From: Sulfuricaulis limicola
Lineage (GTDB): Bacteria > Pseudomonadota > Gammaproteobacteria > Acidiferrobacterales > Sulfurifustaceae
Direction: 5' to 3'
DNA: 64,000 nt
Assembly (NCBI RefSeq): GCF_002355735.1
Contig: NZ_AP014879.1
Coordinates: 2,170,001 to 2,234,000 of the forward strand
The notes under the pieces are model-generated. The model did not search any database. It was not told where the DNA came from and was given only the letters and a program-made list of their open reading frames with translations. The position numbers and the translations under genes are program-made. Below, in pieces: positions 46,132 through 54,610 of this stretch (position 1 is its first letter; the number at the start of each line of letters is the position of its first letter).

Positions 46132-46662
46132 TCAGTACAGGGCGTGCGCCAATCGCAGCAGCTTGGAACTGATGCCCAGCCCGGCGCCCTCAACCGCCGA
46201 GGTGTTGATCTCAAACGTGACTCGTTGCTCGACCAGCATGAGATTGATCATGGCCCCGGCGCGGCCCGCGCCCTCGGAATCGGTGACGGTGAGCACGGGG
46301 GCGCCCCTTACCGCCTCGAGAATTTTTCCAAGCTGGTGCATTTCGGAATCGGCAATGAAAAGCATGTGACAGCCACGCAACTCCGACAGGGAAGCCGGAC
46401 GGTGGATTCTGATGGAGGCGTTCTTCACCGGCTTGCCCTCGATATGGTGCACAGCCTCACCGAACCGGTCCTTGCCGAGCAGGCACAGTGTCAGCGCTCC
46501 CTCCGGCTTTCCCGGCCATTCGGTGAAAAGCGCGAAGTTGTAGAGAAACGCCGCCTTGAGCTCGAACTCCGGCACCGACTCCACGGCCAGCGCCACCGCT
46601 GAACTCGCGAGAAACAGGATTCCTGCAATCAGGTTCCGCCACGATGTCACCTTCACCGGCAT
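46132..46662 (-). CDS. YfiR-family periplasmic protein
   Basis: 176-aa exported protein of the YfiR/DUF4154 family. Signal peptide about residues 1-26. Family signature ELKAAFLYNFALFTEWP (about 33-50), LTLCLLGKDRFG, and the late motif GAMINLMLVEQRVTFEIN. In Pseudomonas, YfiR represses the diguanylate cyclase YfiN until released by envelope stress. Here it sits between a TonB-dependent receptor and a GGDEF-EAL gene, the common three-gene arrangement of this family, with gaps of only four bases. Confidence 0.88.
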   Translation of the reverse strand: MPVKVTSWRNLIAGILFLASSAVALAVESVPEFELKAAFLYNFALFTEWPGKPEGALTLCLLGKDRFGEAVHHIEGKPVKNASIRIHRPASLSELRGCHMLFIADSEMHQLGKILEAVRGAPVLTVTDSEGAGRAGAMINLMLVEQRVTFEINTSAVEGAGLGISSKLLRLAHALY

Positions 46663-46666
46663 GGGA

Positions 46667-48694
46667 TCAGTACCGGTAATTGAGTTTCATGCGCCAGCCG
46701 CGTCCGTCCTGCGGGATAACATCCTGTAAATGTTCCTCGCCACCCGGATCGGCGCAGGTCCTGTCCAGCAGGTTGTACAGCGAGGCCGATATTTCGAGCC
46801 CCTTGGCCAATTGTCCGCTGGTGAGTGTCAGGTTCGTCAGCGCATAGGGCGAGGTTTCGCCTCCAGACAGCGTCCGGCGCCGATCCGTGTATTGCCACTC
46901 GAGTCCGCCACGCCAGGCGGTGGCGGGCAGCGGCGCCGTCAGGTTGAGTTTGGCCAGGTGGCGCGGTGAGTTCGTCAGCACCATGCCGGAGATGGCGTCC
47001 TCGGCGCGTTGCAGGGCATAACTCGCGCGCCAGCGCAATCCACTGCCCCGCGCCTGCTCTGCTTCCAGTTCGATGCCCCGGGCCTCGACCTTGTCGAGGT
47101 TCTGGTAAACGAGCGTGCCATCGGAGGGGTCCGTGGTCAGCGTGATCAGGTCGTCGATCCTGTAGTCGTACGCCGACAGCGTGAGGCGCGAGTTCGAATC
47201 GAGATGGTGTTCGAGCACGAGCTCATACGTAGCGATCTCCTCCGGACGAAGATCCGGATTCAGCTTGTACTGGCCGGGGTTGGCCAGGTAGTAACGCTCG
47301 AAAGTATTCGGCGCGCGAAAGGCGGTGCCGTAGATGGCCTTGAGCGTGGTCGGCTCGGTCATGCGGTAAACCAGCGCCAGGCGCGGATTGTTCTGTCCGG
47401 AAACGCCGGTTTGCCTGTCATGCCGCAGGCCGGCGTTCAGCAGCAGGTTTTCGCGCAAGCTGATCTCATCCTCGACATACACGCCGGCGCGACTGCCGTG
47501 GCGGCGGTCGTCGAGATAGGCGGCCGCGGGATCAACGTCGAAATTGGACTGTTCCTGGCGGGTGTCGCGCTGGTACTCCGCTCCCAGCACCAGCTTGTGA
47601 CCGCTCCAGGCGTGGCTCATGAATTTGAATTCCGTTCCCCACCACTGACCGACGGTTTCGTCGCGGTTCAGCGTCACCGGCGGATAGTCATAGACGTAGT
47701 CGCCGCGGTATTCGTAGCGACCGTAAAACAGGCGCGCCAGCAGGTTTAGTCCGGAGACAAGGTCATCCTCGAACTGGAGATTCGCAAAGGTTTGCATGTC
47801 CACGGTGTGGCTGCGTGGATCGTTGAATACCTGATCATACGATGCCGTGGGAATGCCCTTGGTGCGTTCGGCATGGCCTCCCGTGAACAGAAATGCACCC
47901 GAGGAAATTTTGGTGAACAGGCTTTGATGACGGTCGTGGTCCAGATTCACCGCCACACCATTATTTTGCGCCGGCGTGTCAAACTCCGGATAAAACAGGT
48001 TCTCGCCGTCGCTGTCGAAATTGGTCGCCGACAACAGGTAAGACAAACCGTCGGGGTTGCTGCGTCCGTAAGTAACGCGCCCCTTGCGCGTGCCCGCGTT
48101 ACCGGTTTCCGCGGACAGTTCCAGGCCTTGTACATCCTTGCCGCCACGGGTGATCACGTTGATCACACCAAAGAAGGCGTTATTGCCGTAGATGGCCGAG
48201 CCCGGACCGGGCACGAATTCGACACGTTCGATCAGATCCACGTCCACCGGAAATCCGGTGTCGACGAGCGCGCCGTCATAAACGTTGTCGTTGATGCGGT
48301 AACCATCCACCAGCATCAGGATGCGCGAGTTGTAGTCACCCGGGCGTCCGAAGCCGCGCGCGCCGAGATACATGTAATTGCGATCGTTGGTCACGTACAG
48401 CCCGCGAATGCTGCGCAGGATGTCCGCCAGCGTGCGATAACCGTAGGCCTTGATGTCCGCCGCGGTGATGATCGTCACCGCCGATGGCGCCTCGCTGATT
48501 TTCTGCGGGAATTTGGAGGCGCTGTAGACCTCGAGCGTCAGCAGCTGTTCGATCGGCAGCGTCGTCAGGTCGCGCGTGGCAGCGATGGCACTTCCCATGA
48601 CGAGACCCATGGCCGTTGCCACGATACACCGTGCGTAACGCCGGGGGCTGATACCGCGCGGCTTCAAAGCAGAGGTGAACGGATTGGCACACAT
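46667..48694 (-). CDS. TonB-dependent outer-membrane receptor
   Basis: 675-aa 22-strand receptor. Signal at residues about 20-40. Plug domain (about 50-180) with APSAVTIITAADIKAYGYRTLADILR and the RVEFVPGPGSAIYGNNAFFGVINVIT motif; barrel with DNYNSRILMLVDGYR-like and SGVRHDRQ-type strands, ending in an aromatic residue (NYRY). The TonB box could be TLPIEQLL after the signal. Ligand unknown. GGGGGTG lies seven bases before the ATG at 48694. It begins the YfiR / GGDEF-EAL operon, so the receptor may pass an outer-membrane signal to c-di-GMP control. Confidence 0.92.
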   Translation of the reverse strand: MCANPFTSALKPRGISPRRYARCIVATAMGLVMGSAIAATRDLTTLPIEQLLTLEVYSASKFPQKISEAPSAVTIITAADIKAYGYRTLADILRSIRGLYVTNDRNYMYLGARGFGRPGDYNSRILMLVDGYRINDNVYDGALVDTGFPVDVDLIERVEFVPGPGSAIYGNNAFFGVINVITRGGKDVQGLELSAETGNAGTRKGRVTYGRSNPDGLSYLLSATNFDSDGENLFYPEFDTPAQNNGVAVNLDHDRHQSLFTKISSGAFLFTGGHAERTKGIPTASYDQVFNDPRSHTVDMQTFANLQFEDDLVSGLNLLARLFYGRYEYRGDYVYDYPPVTLNRDETVGQWWGTEFKFMSHAWSGHKLVLGAEYQRDTRQEQSNFDVDPAAAYLDDRRHGSRAGVYVEDEISLRENLLLNAGLRHDRQTGVSGQNNPRLALVYRMTEPTTLKAIYGTAFRAPNTFERYYLANPGQYKLNPDLRPEEIATYELVLEHHLDSNSRLTLSAYDYRIDDLITLTTDPSDGTLVYQNLDKVEARGIELEAEQARGSGLRWRASYALQRAEDAISGMVLTNSPRHLAKLNLTAPLPATAWRGGLEWQYTDRRRTLSGGETSPYALTNLTLTSGQLAKGLEISASLYNLLDRTCADPGGEEHLQDVIPQDGRGWRMKLNYRY

Positions 48695-48805
48695 AAAACA
48701 CACCCCCAATACTTCTTCAGGCGATTTCCCCGTATACCATGGGCCAGCGCCTGATCTCTTGAGTAAGAGCAAAAGCAAGATACATGCCTGAAAATCAGCA
48801 TAATT

Positions 48806-48819
48806 TTGACGCTCATCAA
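48806..48819. promoter_or_regulatory. FNR-family site between the TonB receptor and hypE
   Basis: TTGAC-GCTC-ATCAA. Reading leftward, TATCTT at 48782-48777 would be a -10 element that places the palindrome near -41 of the TonB-receptor transcript. Reading rightward, TACAAT at 48846 could serve hypE with slightly longer spacing. Confidence 0.55.
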
Positions 48820-48972
48820 AAAGATACTCATCCCATTCAGCGGGTTACAATGGGCAAGACCCGGTAAATGCGTCAACATTGCCTGCCTGCCACGGCCTCG
48901 CTCCAAAAACCGTCATTCGCCGTCGGCGTTGCGCGCATGCCGCACGGCGATTAGAGTCCAAAATCATCCGCC

Positions 48973-49998
48973 ATGAACACAGAATCCAACAAACCCCGGT
49001 TTCCGCACATTTCACTGGCGCACGGCAACGGCGGGCGCCTGATGCGCGAGTTGATCGAACAGGTCTTTGCGCGCCATCTGTCCAACCCGTTGCTGGACGT
49101 GCAGGCCGACGCCGTGCCGCTGCCCACGCCGGACGGTGAGATCATGTTCACCACCGACGGTTTCACGGTGCAGCCGCTGGAATTTCCCGGCGGCGATATC
49201 GGCTCGCTGGCGGTGCACGGCACGGTCAACGATCTCGCGGTCGCGGGCGCGACGCCGCTGTATCTCTCACTCAATGCCTTCATCGAGGAAGGCCTGGAAA
49301 CGGCGCTGCTCGATCGCGTCATCGAAAGCCTCGGGCGCGCCGCCGTGGCGGCCGGCGTGCGCGTCGCCGCCGGCGACACCAAGGTGCTGCCGCGCGGCGA
49401 AGGCGGCGGGCTTTATCTCGCCACCACCGGCGTCGGCGTGCGTCGCAAGGGTCTGCGTCTCGATATGCAGCAGATACGCGACGGCGACGCCATTCTCGTC
49501 AGCGGGCCGGTGGGCGACCACGGCATCGCAGTGATGCTGGCGCGCGAGCAATTCGGCATGCGCGGCGACCTGCAATCCGACTCGGCCTGTGTGCTGCCCC
49601 TGACGCAGGCGCTGCTGCCCCTCGAAGGGCTGCGCTTCATGCGCGATCCCACGCGTGGCGGGCTGGCCATGATCGCGCACGAAATCCGCCGCGCCACCGG
49701 CATGGGCATCTACATGGATGAGGGGGCGATCCCGGTGCGCGAGGCGGTGGAATCGGTGTGCGAATTGCTCGGCTACGACCCGCTGTATCTCGCCTGCGAA
49801 GGCCGGGTGGTGGCGGTGGTCGCGCCCGATCAGGCCCCGGCGGCGCTGGCCGCCTGGCGCGCCCTGCCGCAGGGACAGGACGCCGCCGTGATCGGCCGGA
49901 TCGATAAAAGCAGGCGTTTTGTGGTGATGCAGACCGCGCTCGGCGGCGAGCGCATGCTGGACGAACTGGAGGATGATCCGCTGCCGCGGATCTGCTGA
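48973..49998 (+). CDS. hypE: Hydrogenase maturation protein HypE
   Basis: 341-aa ATP-dependent dehydratase that converts the carbamoyl group on its own C-terminal cysteine to thiocyanate. The terminal PRIC is intact. N-terminal LAHGNGGRLMRELIEQVF, the ATP-binding region TTDGFTVQPLEFPGGDIGSLAVHGTVND (about residues 55-82) and MRDPTRGGLAMIAHEI (about 225-240) identify it. It is separated from hypABF by the TonB/YfiR/GGDEF-EAL operon that runs the other way. Confidence 0.96.
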   Translation: MNTESNKPRFPHISLAHGNGGRLMRELIEQVFARHLSNPLLDVQADAVPLPTPDGEIMFTTDGFTVQPLEFPGGDIGSLAVHGTVNDLAVAGATPLYLSLNAFIEEGLETALLDRVIESLGRAAVAAGVRVAAGDTKVLPRGEGGGLYLATTGVGVRRKGLRLDMQQIRDGDAILVSGPVGDHGIAVMLAREQFGMRGDLQSDSACVLPLTQALLPLEGLRFMRDPTRGGLAMIAHEIRRATGMGIYMDEGAIPVREAVESVCELLGYDPLYLACEGRVVAVVAPDQAPAALAAWRALPQGQDAAVIGRIDKSRRFVVMQTALGGERMLDELEDDPLPRIC

Positions 49999-50022
49999 CG
50001 CGCCGACGTGGCGGCGCGTCAG
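49995..50022. terminator. Stem-loop between convergent hypE and barrel gene
   Basis: CTGACGCGCC (49995-50004) and GGCGCGTCAG (50013-50022) form a perfect 10-bp stem that includes the hypE stop codon. It has no T-run, so intrinsic termination is uncertain; it lies exactly between two converging genes. Confidence 0.4.
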
Positions 50023-50030
50023 GGAACTGG

Positions 50031-50561
50031 CTAGAAATTGCCGAGCGTGATCTTGAGCTGGAAGAACAGGATCGGCACCATCTTGGGGTCGACCTTGGGA
50101 ATGAAGGTCATGTTGAGCGCGACCCGCGACGTGCCCAGCGACACCGCCGGCAGTACACCCGGGAACAGATCGCCATCCTTGAAACCCTTGCGCTTCATGA
50201 GGAAGACGATGCCGCCGGCATCGAAATGCATCGGCGTATTGCCCCACTCGAAGCTGGTGCGGTGCAAAAACCCGCCACCGAAATAATATGACGTGTTTTT
50301 ATTCGAATCCTTGAATTCCGAAGCCGTGAGGAAGGGCACCCACTTTTCGTCGCCCGCGGGCATGTCGTACTGGAAACCCACGCCCCAGTTGCTCTCGTTG
50401 TAGTGAACGCCGGGCTGGGTATCGAGGTGAATCGCCTTGCCGTTCAGCAACGCGCTGAACTCACCGGCGTTCGCGGAAATCCCGAAGCACCCGAAACCCA
50501 TCATGAACATCGCGATGATCGTGGTCCGTACACAGCGTCCAGCAGTCAGTCTGTTTTCCAT
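50031..50561 (-). CDS. Outer-membrane beta-barrel protein, PagP-like
   Basis: 176-aa exported protein: signal residues about 8-33 (ending ISANAGE), then short alternating strands (HYNESNWGVGFQYDM, KNTSYYFGGGFLHRTSF, LPAVSLGTSRVALNMTFIP) and a C-terminal aromatic (TLGNF) as in barrels. The LPAVSLG ... LNMTFIP ... FFQLKI end resembles the LPTASLG ... FQMTYIP ... FAWMRFQF end of the lipid A palmitoyltransferase PagP, but I cannot place the PagP catalytic histidine with certainty. ATG at 50561 sits eight bases after GGGGG. It is preceded by a c-di-GMP riboswitch. Confidence 0.6.
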   Translation of the reverse strand: MENRLTAGRCVRTTIIAMFMMGFGCFGISANAGEFSALLNGKAIHLDTQPGVHYNESNWGVGFQYDMPAGDEKWVPFLTASEFKDSNKNTSYYFGGGFLHRTSFEWGNTPMHFDAGGIVFLMKRKGFKDGDLFPGVLPAVSLGTSRVALNMTFIPKVDPKMVPILFFQLKITLGNF

Positions 50562-50713
50562 TGCCATTACCCCCCAATCTTGGCCGGGCAAGGATTCCGG
50601 AACGGGTGGGCGACGACACGGATGGGCGTGAGGCGGGGTTACGGAAGACGGCAGCCGCGTGGGCGGAACAGCGCTGTGGCTCTGCCTGCTTCCTTGCCTG
50701 GAATGTTGAGTTC

Positions 50714-50793
50714 CGGCAAACCCGCTGTCATAGGGCCCATGCCCCTTAGACCGGTATCTTTGCGTCCACGGCCTTTCGGCCGGGGTAGCCATT
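50714..50793 (-). ncRNA. Cyclic di-GMP-I (GEMM) riboswitch
   Basis: Read on the minus strand: ATGGCTACC, the P1b hairpin CGGCC-GAAA-GGCCG with GNRA tetraloop, then the strongly conserved TGGACGCAAAGATACCGG and TCTAAGG, a second hairpin GGGGCATGGGCCC, and the closing CAGCGGGTTTGCC. These are the c-di-GMP-I aptamer elements in order, with GGC/GCC and ACC/GGT pairing the ends. About 150 bases separate it from the barrel gene start at 50561. The neighbouring PAS-GGDEF gene upstream on the same strand would make the ligand. I cannot decide from reading alone between c-di-GMP and cGAMP specificity. Confidence 0.9.
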
Positions 50794-51025
50794 TACAGAA
50801 CTTGCAACCCATGACAGCGTCCTTCCCTGTCATGCCCTAGATATAAAGCAACTAGCGTGCCAGCCGGGCGCGGGTGGAAACCCCGTGTATTTCCGGGAGG
50901 TTTTGCAATATTGCAGGCGGGACGAACAACCTGGATGTTGTCGAAGTGACGTTTCAGGGGAACTGGCCCGCGGGACGAAGGGGCGGTTGAAGGCGTTTCG
51001 GCAAGGCTCGCCGACAGACTGGAAT

Positions 51026-52696
51026 TCAGTGCTTGGAGGCAAGCCTCGGATCCGTTACCGGGGATGTCACCGTTTCCGGCAAACCCGCCGGCGTGGAATA
51101 GAAACTGACGCCGTTGCGCCCGCCCTGCTTGACCCGGTACATGGCGGCGTCGGCCAGCCGCAGCAGGGCCCGGGGGTCGTGGCCGTCGTCGGGATAAGTG
51201 CTGACACCGATGCTGGCCCCGACATGATGCGCGCCGCGTCGGGTCATGACCGGCTGCGACAACAGGTGCAGCAGCTTGCGCGCCACGATATGCCCGGTCT
51301 CGAGGCCGTCGAGATCGGCCAGCAGCACGCTGAATTCGTCGCCGCCGATGCGGGCCACGGTATCGGTCTCGCGTACCGCCTGCTTCATGCGCGCGGCGAT
51401 GGTCTTCAGCAGTTCGTCGCCGATGGCGTGACCGTAGGTGTCGTTGACGGGTTTGAAGTTGTCGAGGTCGATATACAGCACCGCCAGCCGCAGGCCGCGG
51501 CGGCGCGCACGCGCTATCGCATCATGACAGGACCGCTCGAACTCGGTGCGGTTCGGCAGGCCCGTCAGCGGATCGTGGGTAGCGAGGAATTTGAGACGCT
51601 CCTCGTTTTCCTTGTGCGTCGAGATGTCGTTGAAAACCCCGACATAGTGATCGATCTCGCCGCCGCGCTGGTCGTACACCGCGCTCAGGCTCAGGCGCAT
51701 CGGATACACCTCGCCGTTTTTGCGCACGTTCCAGACTTCGCCCTCCCAGCGGCCTGCGGAGCGCACGTCCTCCCACACGGCGTAAATCGTCGGGCCGGGA
51801 ATTTTCACCGACTGCGGCCGCGCAAACAGCCGGCCGACCACCTCCCCGGCCTCGTAACCCGTGATGGCGGCGAAGGCGTGATTGACCGTCACGATGCGCC
51901 GCTTGTTGTCCAGGATCATGATGCCGTCCGCGGTGTGCGCGAACGCGTCGGCCAGCAGGCGGTAGTTGTCCTCGGTCCGGCGCGCCTGCGCCAGGAGGCG
52001 CGAGGACAGGTAAACGCCGAGCACGATCAGGAGCGAGATGGTCGCGGACACGGTCCACGCCAGCGTGGACTTGAGCCAGCGCACCGCCTCGCCGAGCGTG
52101 GTGGTAAAGGCATCTTCCAGCGGCTTCACACCGGCATCGACGGCACGCACCTGATCGAAGATTGCCCCAATCCGCTTCGGGGAATTTCTGCCGGACAAAA
52201 CTTCAGCGCGCAAATCGCGGCCCAGATGCTGGAGCTGGGCGATATAGCTGTCGCCCTCCTCCCATATCGACACCGCGCGCCGGAACCAGGAATACTCCGC
52301 GCAGCAGCGATACAGGCGGATCATGCCGGGGATGTCATCGGGGTGGTTGTCCCCTCCCAGCAACCCGGAATAGGCCTTGGTGTAATCGAAGTCCGGCTTG
52401 TCCATCTCGAGCCGCGCACGCTGGTCGCTCAGCGGGATCGCCAGCGCCTGCAGGTAACGTTCGTGATGCCTGGGATCGCGTGTCTGGGCGTACAGCGTAA
52501 GCGAGTACACCGCGTCGCGCTGCGCCTTCGACCATAAGCCTTCACCGGCCACATAGGCACGCGCAGCCGACAGTACCTCCATCGCGCCCAGTGCCAGCAG
52601 CAGCGAGATAATAATGATGCCCAGAGAGAGGCTGAAGACGGGCACGAAGCGTCGCACGAAACTGGCACGCCCGGAAATGTTCAATACATCCTGCAT
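51026..52696 (-). CDS. PAS-GGDEF diguanylate cyclase
   Basis: 556-aa membrane protein. Membrane segments about residues 16-38 and 222-245 enclose a periplasmic helical domain; PAS (about 255-375, DAFAHTADGIMILDNKRRIVTVN) and GGDEF (about 385-545, IGGDEF intact) follow. No EAL domain. DGLETGHIVARKLL precedes an unusual start to the last third, but the I-site RxxD is not evident before GGDEF except RETD five residues upstream, which fits (RxxD), so product inhibition is likely. GAGGGAT precedes the ATG at 52696. Adjacent to the c-di-GMP riboswitch. Confidence 0.9.
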   Translation of the reverse strand: MQDVLNISGRASFVRRFVPVFSLSLGIIIISLLLALGAMEVLSAARAYVAGEGLWSKAQRDAVYSLTLYAQTRDPRHHERYLQALAIPLSDQRARLEMDKPDFDYTKAYSGLLGGDNHPDDIPGMIRLYRCCAEYSWFRRAVSIWEEGDSYIAQLQHLGRDLRAEVLSGRNSPKRIGAIFDQVRAVDAGVKPLEDAFTTTLGEAVRWLKSTLAWTVSATISLLIVLGVYLSSRLLAQARRTEDNYRLLADAFAHTADGIMILDNKRRIVTVNHAFAAITGYEAGEVVGRLFARPQSVKIPGPTIYAVWEDVRSAGRWEGEVWNVRKNGEVYPMRLSLSAVYDQRGGEIDHYVGVFNDISTHKENEERLKFLATHDPLTGLPNRTEFERSCHDAIARARRRGLRLAVLYIDLDNFKPVNDTYGHAIGDELLKTIAARMKQAVRETDTVARIGGDEFSVLLADLDGLETGHIVARKLLHLLSQPVMTRRGAHHVGASIGVSTYPDDGHDPRALLRLADAAMYRVKQGGRNGVSFYSTPAGLPETVTSPVTDPRLASKH

Positions 52697-52936
52697 TACG
52701 ATCCCTCGCCTGACTGATCCAGTCACCGGCACAAACCCCGCCTGATCCATCAGGCGCCGGTGATTTTCAGACTTCTGAATTAATTTTAGGTCGGGAATTC
52801 GGGACCGACAGGAATAAACTGACACACGGTTATTGGGGAATTATCAGCGGCAGGAATTGCGCAAAATTTATGCAACAAAATAGTGGCTATGCCAGAACTC
52901 TTGTCGTTTTTGGCAACAACCATTTGCCAAAACGCA

Positions 52937-53320
52937 TCAGGACGACTTCGCGATCGCGATTACAAACACAATCCATGCGGCTATAAACGCCAAACCACCG
53001 AAGGGCGTGACCATCCCCAGCCAGCGCCACCCGCTCACGCTCAGCACGTACAGACTGCCGGAAAAAAGAATAATGCCGGCCAGCATCAGCCACCCGGACC
53101 ACTTGAGCCAGACCGAATCCGCGATCTGCGACGCCACCAGCCCGACGGCCAATAACCCGAGCGCGTGAAACAGGTGGTAATGCACCGCGGTCTGGTACAC
53201 CGCCAGCATGTCCGCCGTAAGTTTCGCCTTCAACCCATGCGCCCCGAACGCACCGAGCATGACCACCAGCGCGGCATTGATGCCGCCGAGGATGAGGAAG
53301 AGTCTTGGGGTTGGGGGCAA
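52937..53320 (-). CDS. DUF423 membrane protein
   Basis: 127-aa protein with four membrane helices. The DUF423 (YgdD-like) pattern is clear: GGINAALVVMLGAFGAHGLK (residues about 12-31), VYQTAVHYHLFHALGLLAVGL, FSGSLYVLSVSG, and TPFGGLAFIAAW. Function unknown across the family. Isolated between the diguanylate cyclase and the AT-rich genes; the gaps on both sides are 240 and 134 bp with nothing recognised except the cassette-like motif near 53419. Confidence 0.9.
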   Translation of the reverse strand: MPPTPRLFLILGGINAALVVMLGAFGAHGLKAKLTADMLAVYQTAVHYHLFHALGLLAVGLVASQIADSVWLKWSGWLMLAGIILFSGSLYVLSVSGWRWLGMVTPFGGLAFIAAWIVFVIAIAKSS

Positions 53321-53453
53321 TTGGAGTCTCGATTTAGATTAATCTGTTGTTGTGTCGCGCCGGTCACAGAACTTTCAGGAAACGTTGTGGCACTTCACGA
53401 CGTCGGTTGGAGAAACTTGTTATGCCTTTCAGTTGAAAGTTCACAAAAAATAG

Positions 53454-53924
53454 TTAATGTTTTAACTTTAAATATTTTATGAATCTTGGCTCAATTGTTT
53501 TTAGTGTGTTCTCAAGCCAATCATGTAATTCACGCTGTTTTTGAATATTAACTTTCCTCTCTTCTTCTGTGATATTACTACTCTGGAGTTCTCTAGAATA
53601 ACTCCTCAATTCGTTTGTTTTTAATCTGATTTCTTCTGCAAGAGTTTTAATATCTTCGTCGAATAAGAAATAAGCGTCCTTTGTCGCTCTTAAGAATCTA
53701 GTGCGTTCCTCTTCCTCGTGCGCTGGGTCACCAACTAACATTTCGGATATAAATCGAGTAATTGATTGGTAGATTTCTATTCGTCTGTCAAATAGTTGGT
53801 TTTTCAGCTGATTGCGGTTTGTAAACCATTGTTGACTAGCAATGATGACTGCGATAAGCGCAATTATTGATGGCGCAATGGCTGAAAAGTAGTCTATGAA
53901 CGGTGTTGAGGTTTCAGTACACAT
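53454..53924 (-). CDS. Hypothetical membrane-anchored coiled-coil protein, AT-rich
   Basis: 156-aa protein: one N-terminal membrane helix (about residues 10-30, SAIAPSIIALIAVIIASQQW), then a long charged helical region (RNQLKNQLFDRRIEIYQSI..., residues 35-150) likely to form a coiled coil. Family not recognised; small proteins of this shape occur in mobile regions. Much lower GC than the surroundings. Its start is preceded by GTTATGT, the kind of core sequence found at the front of integron cassettes, and GCATAAC lies behind it at 53425-53419. Confidence 0.65.
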   Translation of the reverse strand: MCTETSTPFIDYFSAIAPSIIALIAVIIASQQWFTNRNQLKNQLFDRRIEIYQSITRFISEMLVGDPAHEEEERTRFLRATKDAYFLFDEDIKTLAEEIRLKTNELRSYSRELQSSNITEEERKVNIQKQRELHDWLENTLKTIEPRFIKYLKLKH

Positions 53925-53933
53925 AATATTTAG

Positions 53934-53999
53934 ACATAACGTTTTGCTGTGCCGAGTCGGCCACGGAAACAACAGAAAACGTGGCGCGTTATCCCCAAC
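53934..53999 (-). repeat. Possible degenerate attC site
   Basis: ATAACG / CGTTAT ends, inner arms GTTTTCTGT and ACAGCAAAAC with one extra base, and a GCCGA/TCGGC tip. The layout resembles an attC between two genes transcribed the same way, but R'' (GGATAAC) does not match R' (GTTATGT) well and a six-base bulge is present. Confidence 0.35.
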
Positions 54000-54033
54000 G
54001 TCTGCTTGAGAAAATTATTAGCCGGTAATCTCA

Positions 54034-54336
54034 TTATTTTCTCTTGAGCCAAATGTACTGATTTCGAAGAAGTGTGATGTACAAAAGCGACAATAAAAGC
54101 TTGAATCCTCGCAAGTTACTTCCGCATTCAAATTCAATGGTATTCCCTGCCATCTCAAATTCGACAATGTTGCTGCGACACCAATCAATTTTTAAATTGA
54201 GCCTGTGCTTGCCTGGGGCGACGTCGAATTCGATTTTTTGACCATTCTTTATTTCCGCAATAACCTCGCCATCAAGGACAACCTTATATGCACGAATTCT
54301 GTCTGCATATCCTGAGTCCCTTTTGATTCTGATCAT
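54034..54336 (-). CDS. Hypothetical small protein, AT-rich
   Basis: 100-aa protein with beta-strand-like first half (IRAYKVVLDGEVIAEIKNGQKIEFDVAPGKHRLNLKI), reminiscent of PEGA-type or DUF2846-like domains that present a DGxxxAxI turn, and a C-terminal hydrophobic helix (about residues 78-94, LLLSLLYITLLRNQYIWL). Function unknown. Low GC and cassette-like surroundings suggest recent acquisition together with the 53454-53924 gene. GGAGAGAAAGAGAAA precedes the ATG. Confidence 0.6.
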   Translation of the reverse strand: MIRIKRDSGYADRIRAYKVVLDGEVIAEIKNGQKIEFDVAPGKHRLNLKIDWCRSNIVEFEMAGNTIEFECGSNLRGFKLLLSLLYITLLRNQYIWLKRK

Positions 54337-54578
54337 TTTCTCTTTCTCTCCAGCTAAGAGGAATATTGGGCTCAGTCCACATTTTACTCACTTTTTGGCA
54401 CGATTTTGCTAACCACCCCGTATGGCGCGCCCGAGCATCGCAGCCGGCATCGGGGTAGTCGCGCGCCTCGTGTTTGAGCCCAAGCCGCGTTGTGGGCGGC
54501 TGGCGAGTTGGGGCGCGCGCCGATGCCGGCGAGAAGCGCAAGGGGGTATTCGCGCCATCCGGGGGCGTGCTTTCTTTG

Positions 54579-54610
54579 GTTACTTTCTTTGCACGAGCAA
54601 AGAAAGTAAC
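54579..54610. repeat. GTTACTTTCTTTG inverted repeat
   Basis: Perfect 13-bp arms (54579-54591 and 54598-54610) with a CACGAG loop. This sequence, within a longer stretch 54400-54650 that is often mis-annotated as coding, is a repeat seen in many gammaproteobacterial genomes. The 388-bp space 54337-54724 contains only this and the next repeat. Confidence 0.8.

Noticed and set aside
53330-53425. Complete attC ending in GTTATGC
   Set aside because: The core fits one end, but I could not pair the inner arms or find the second core.
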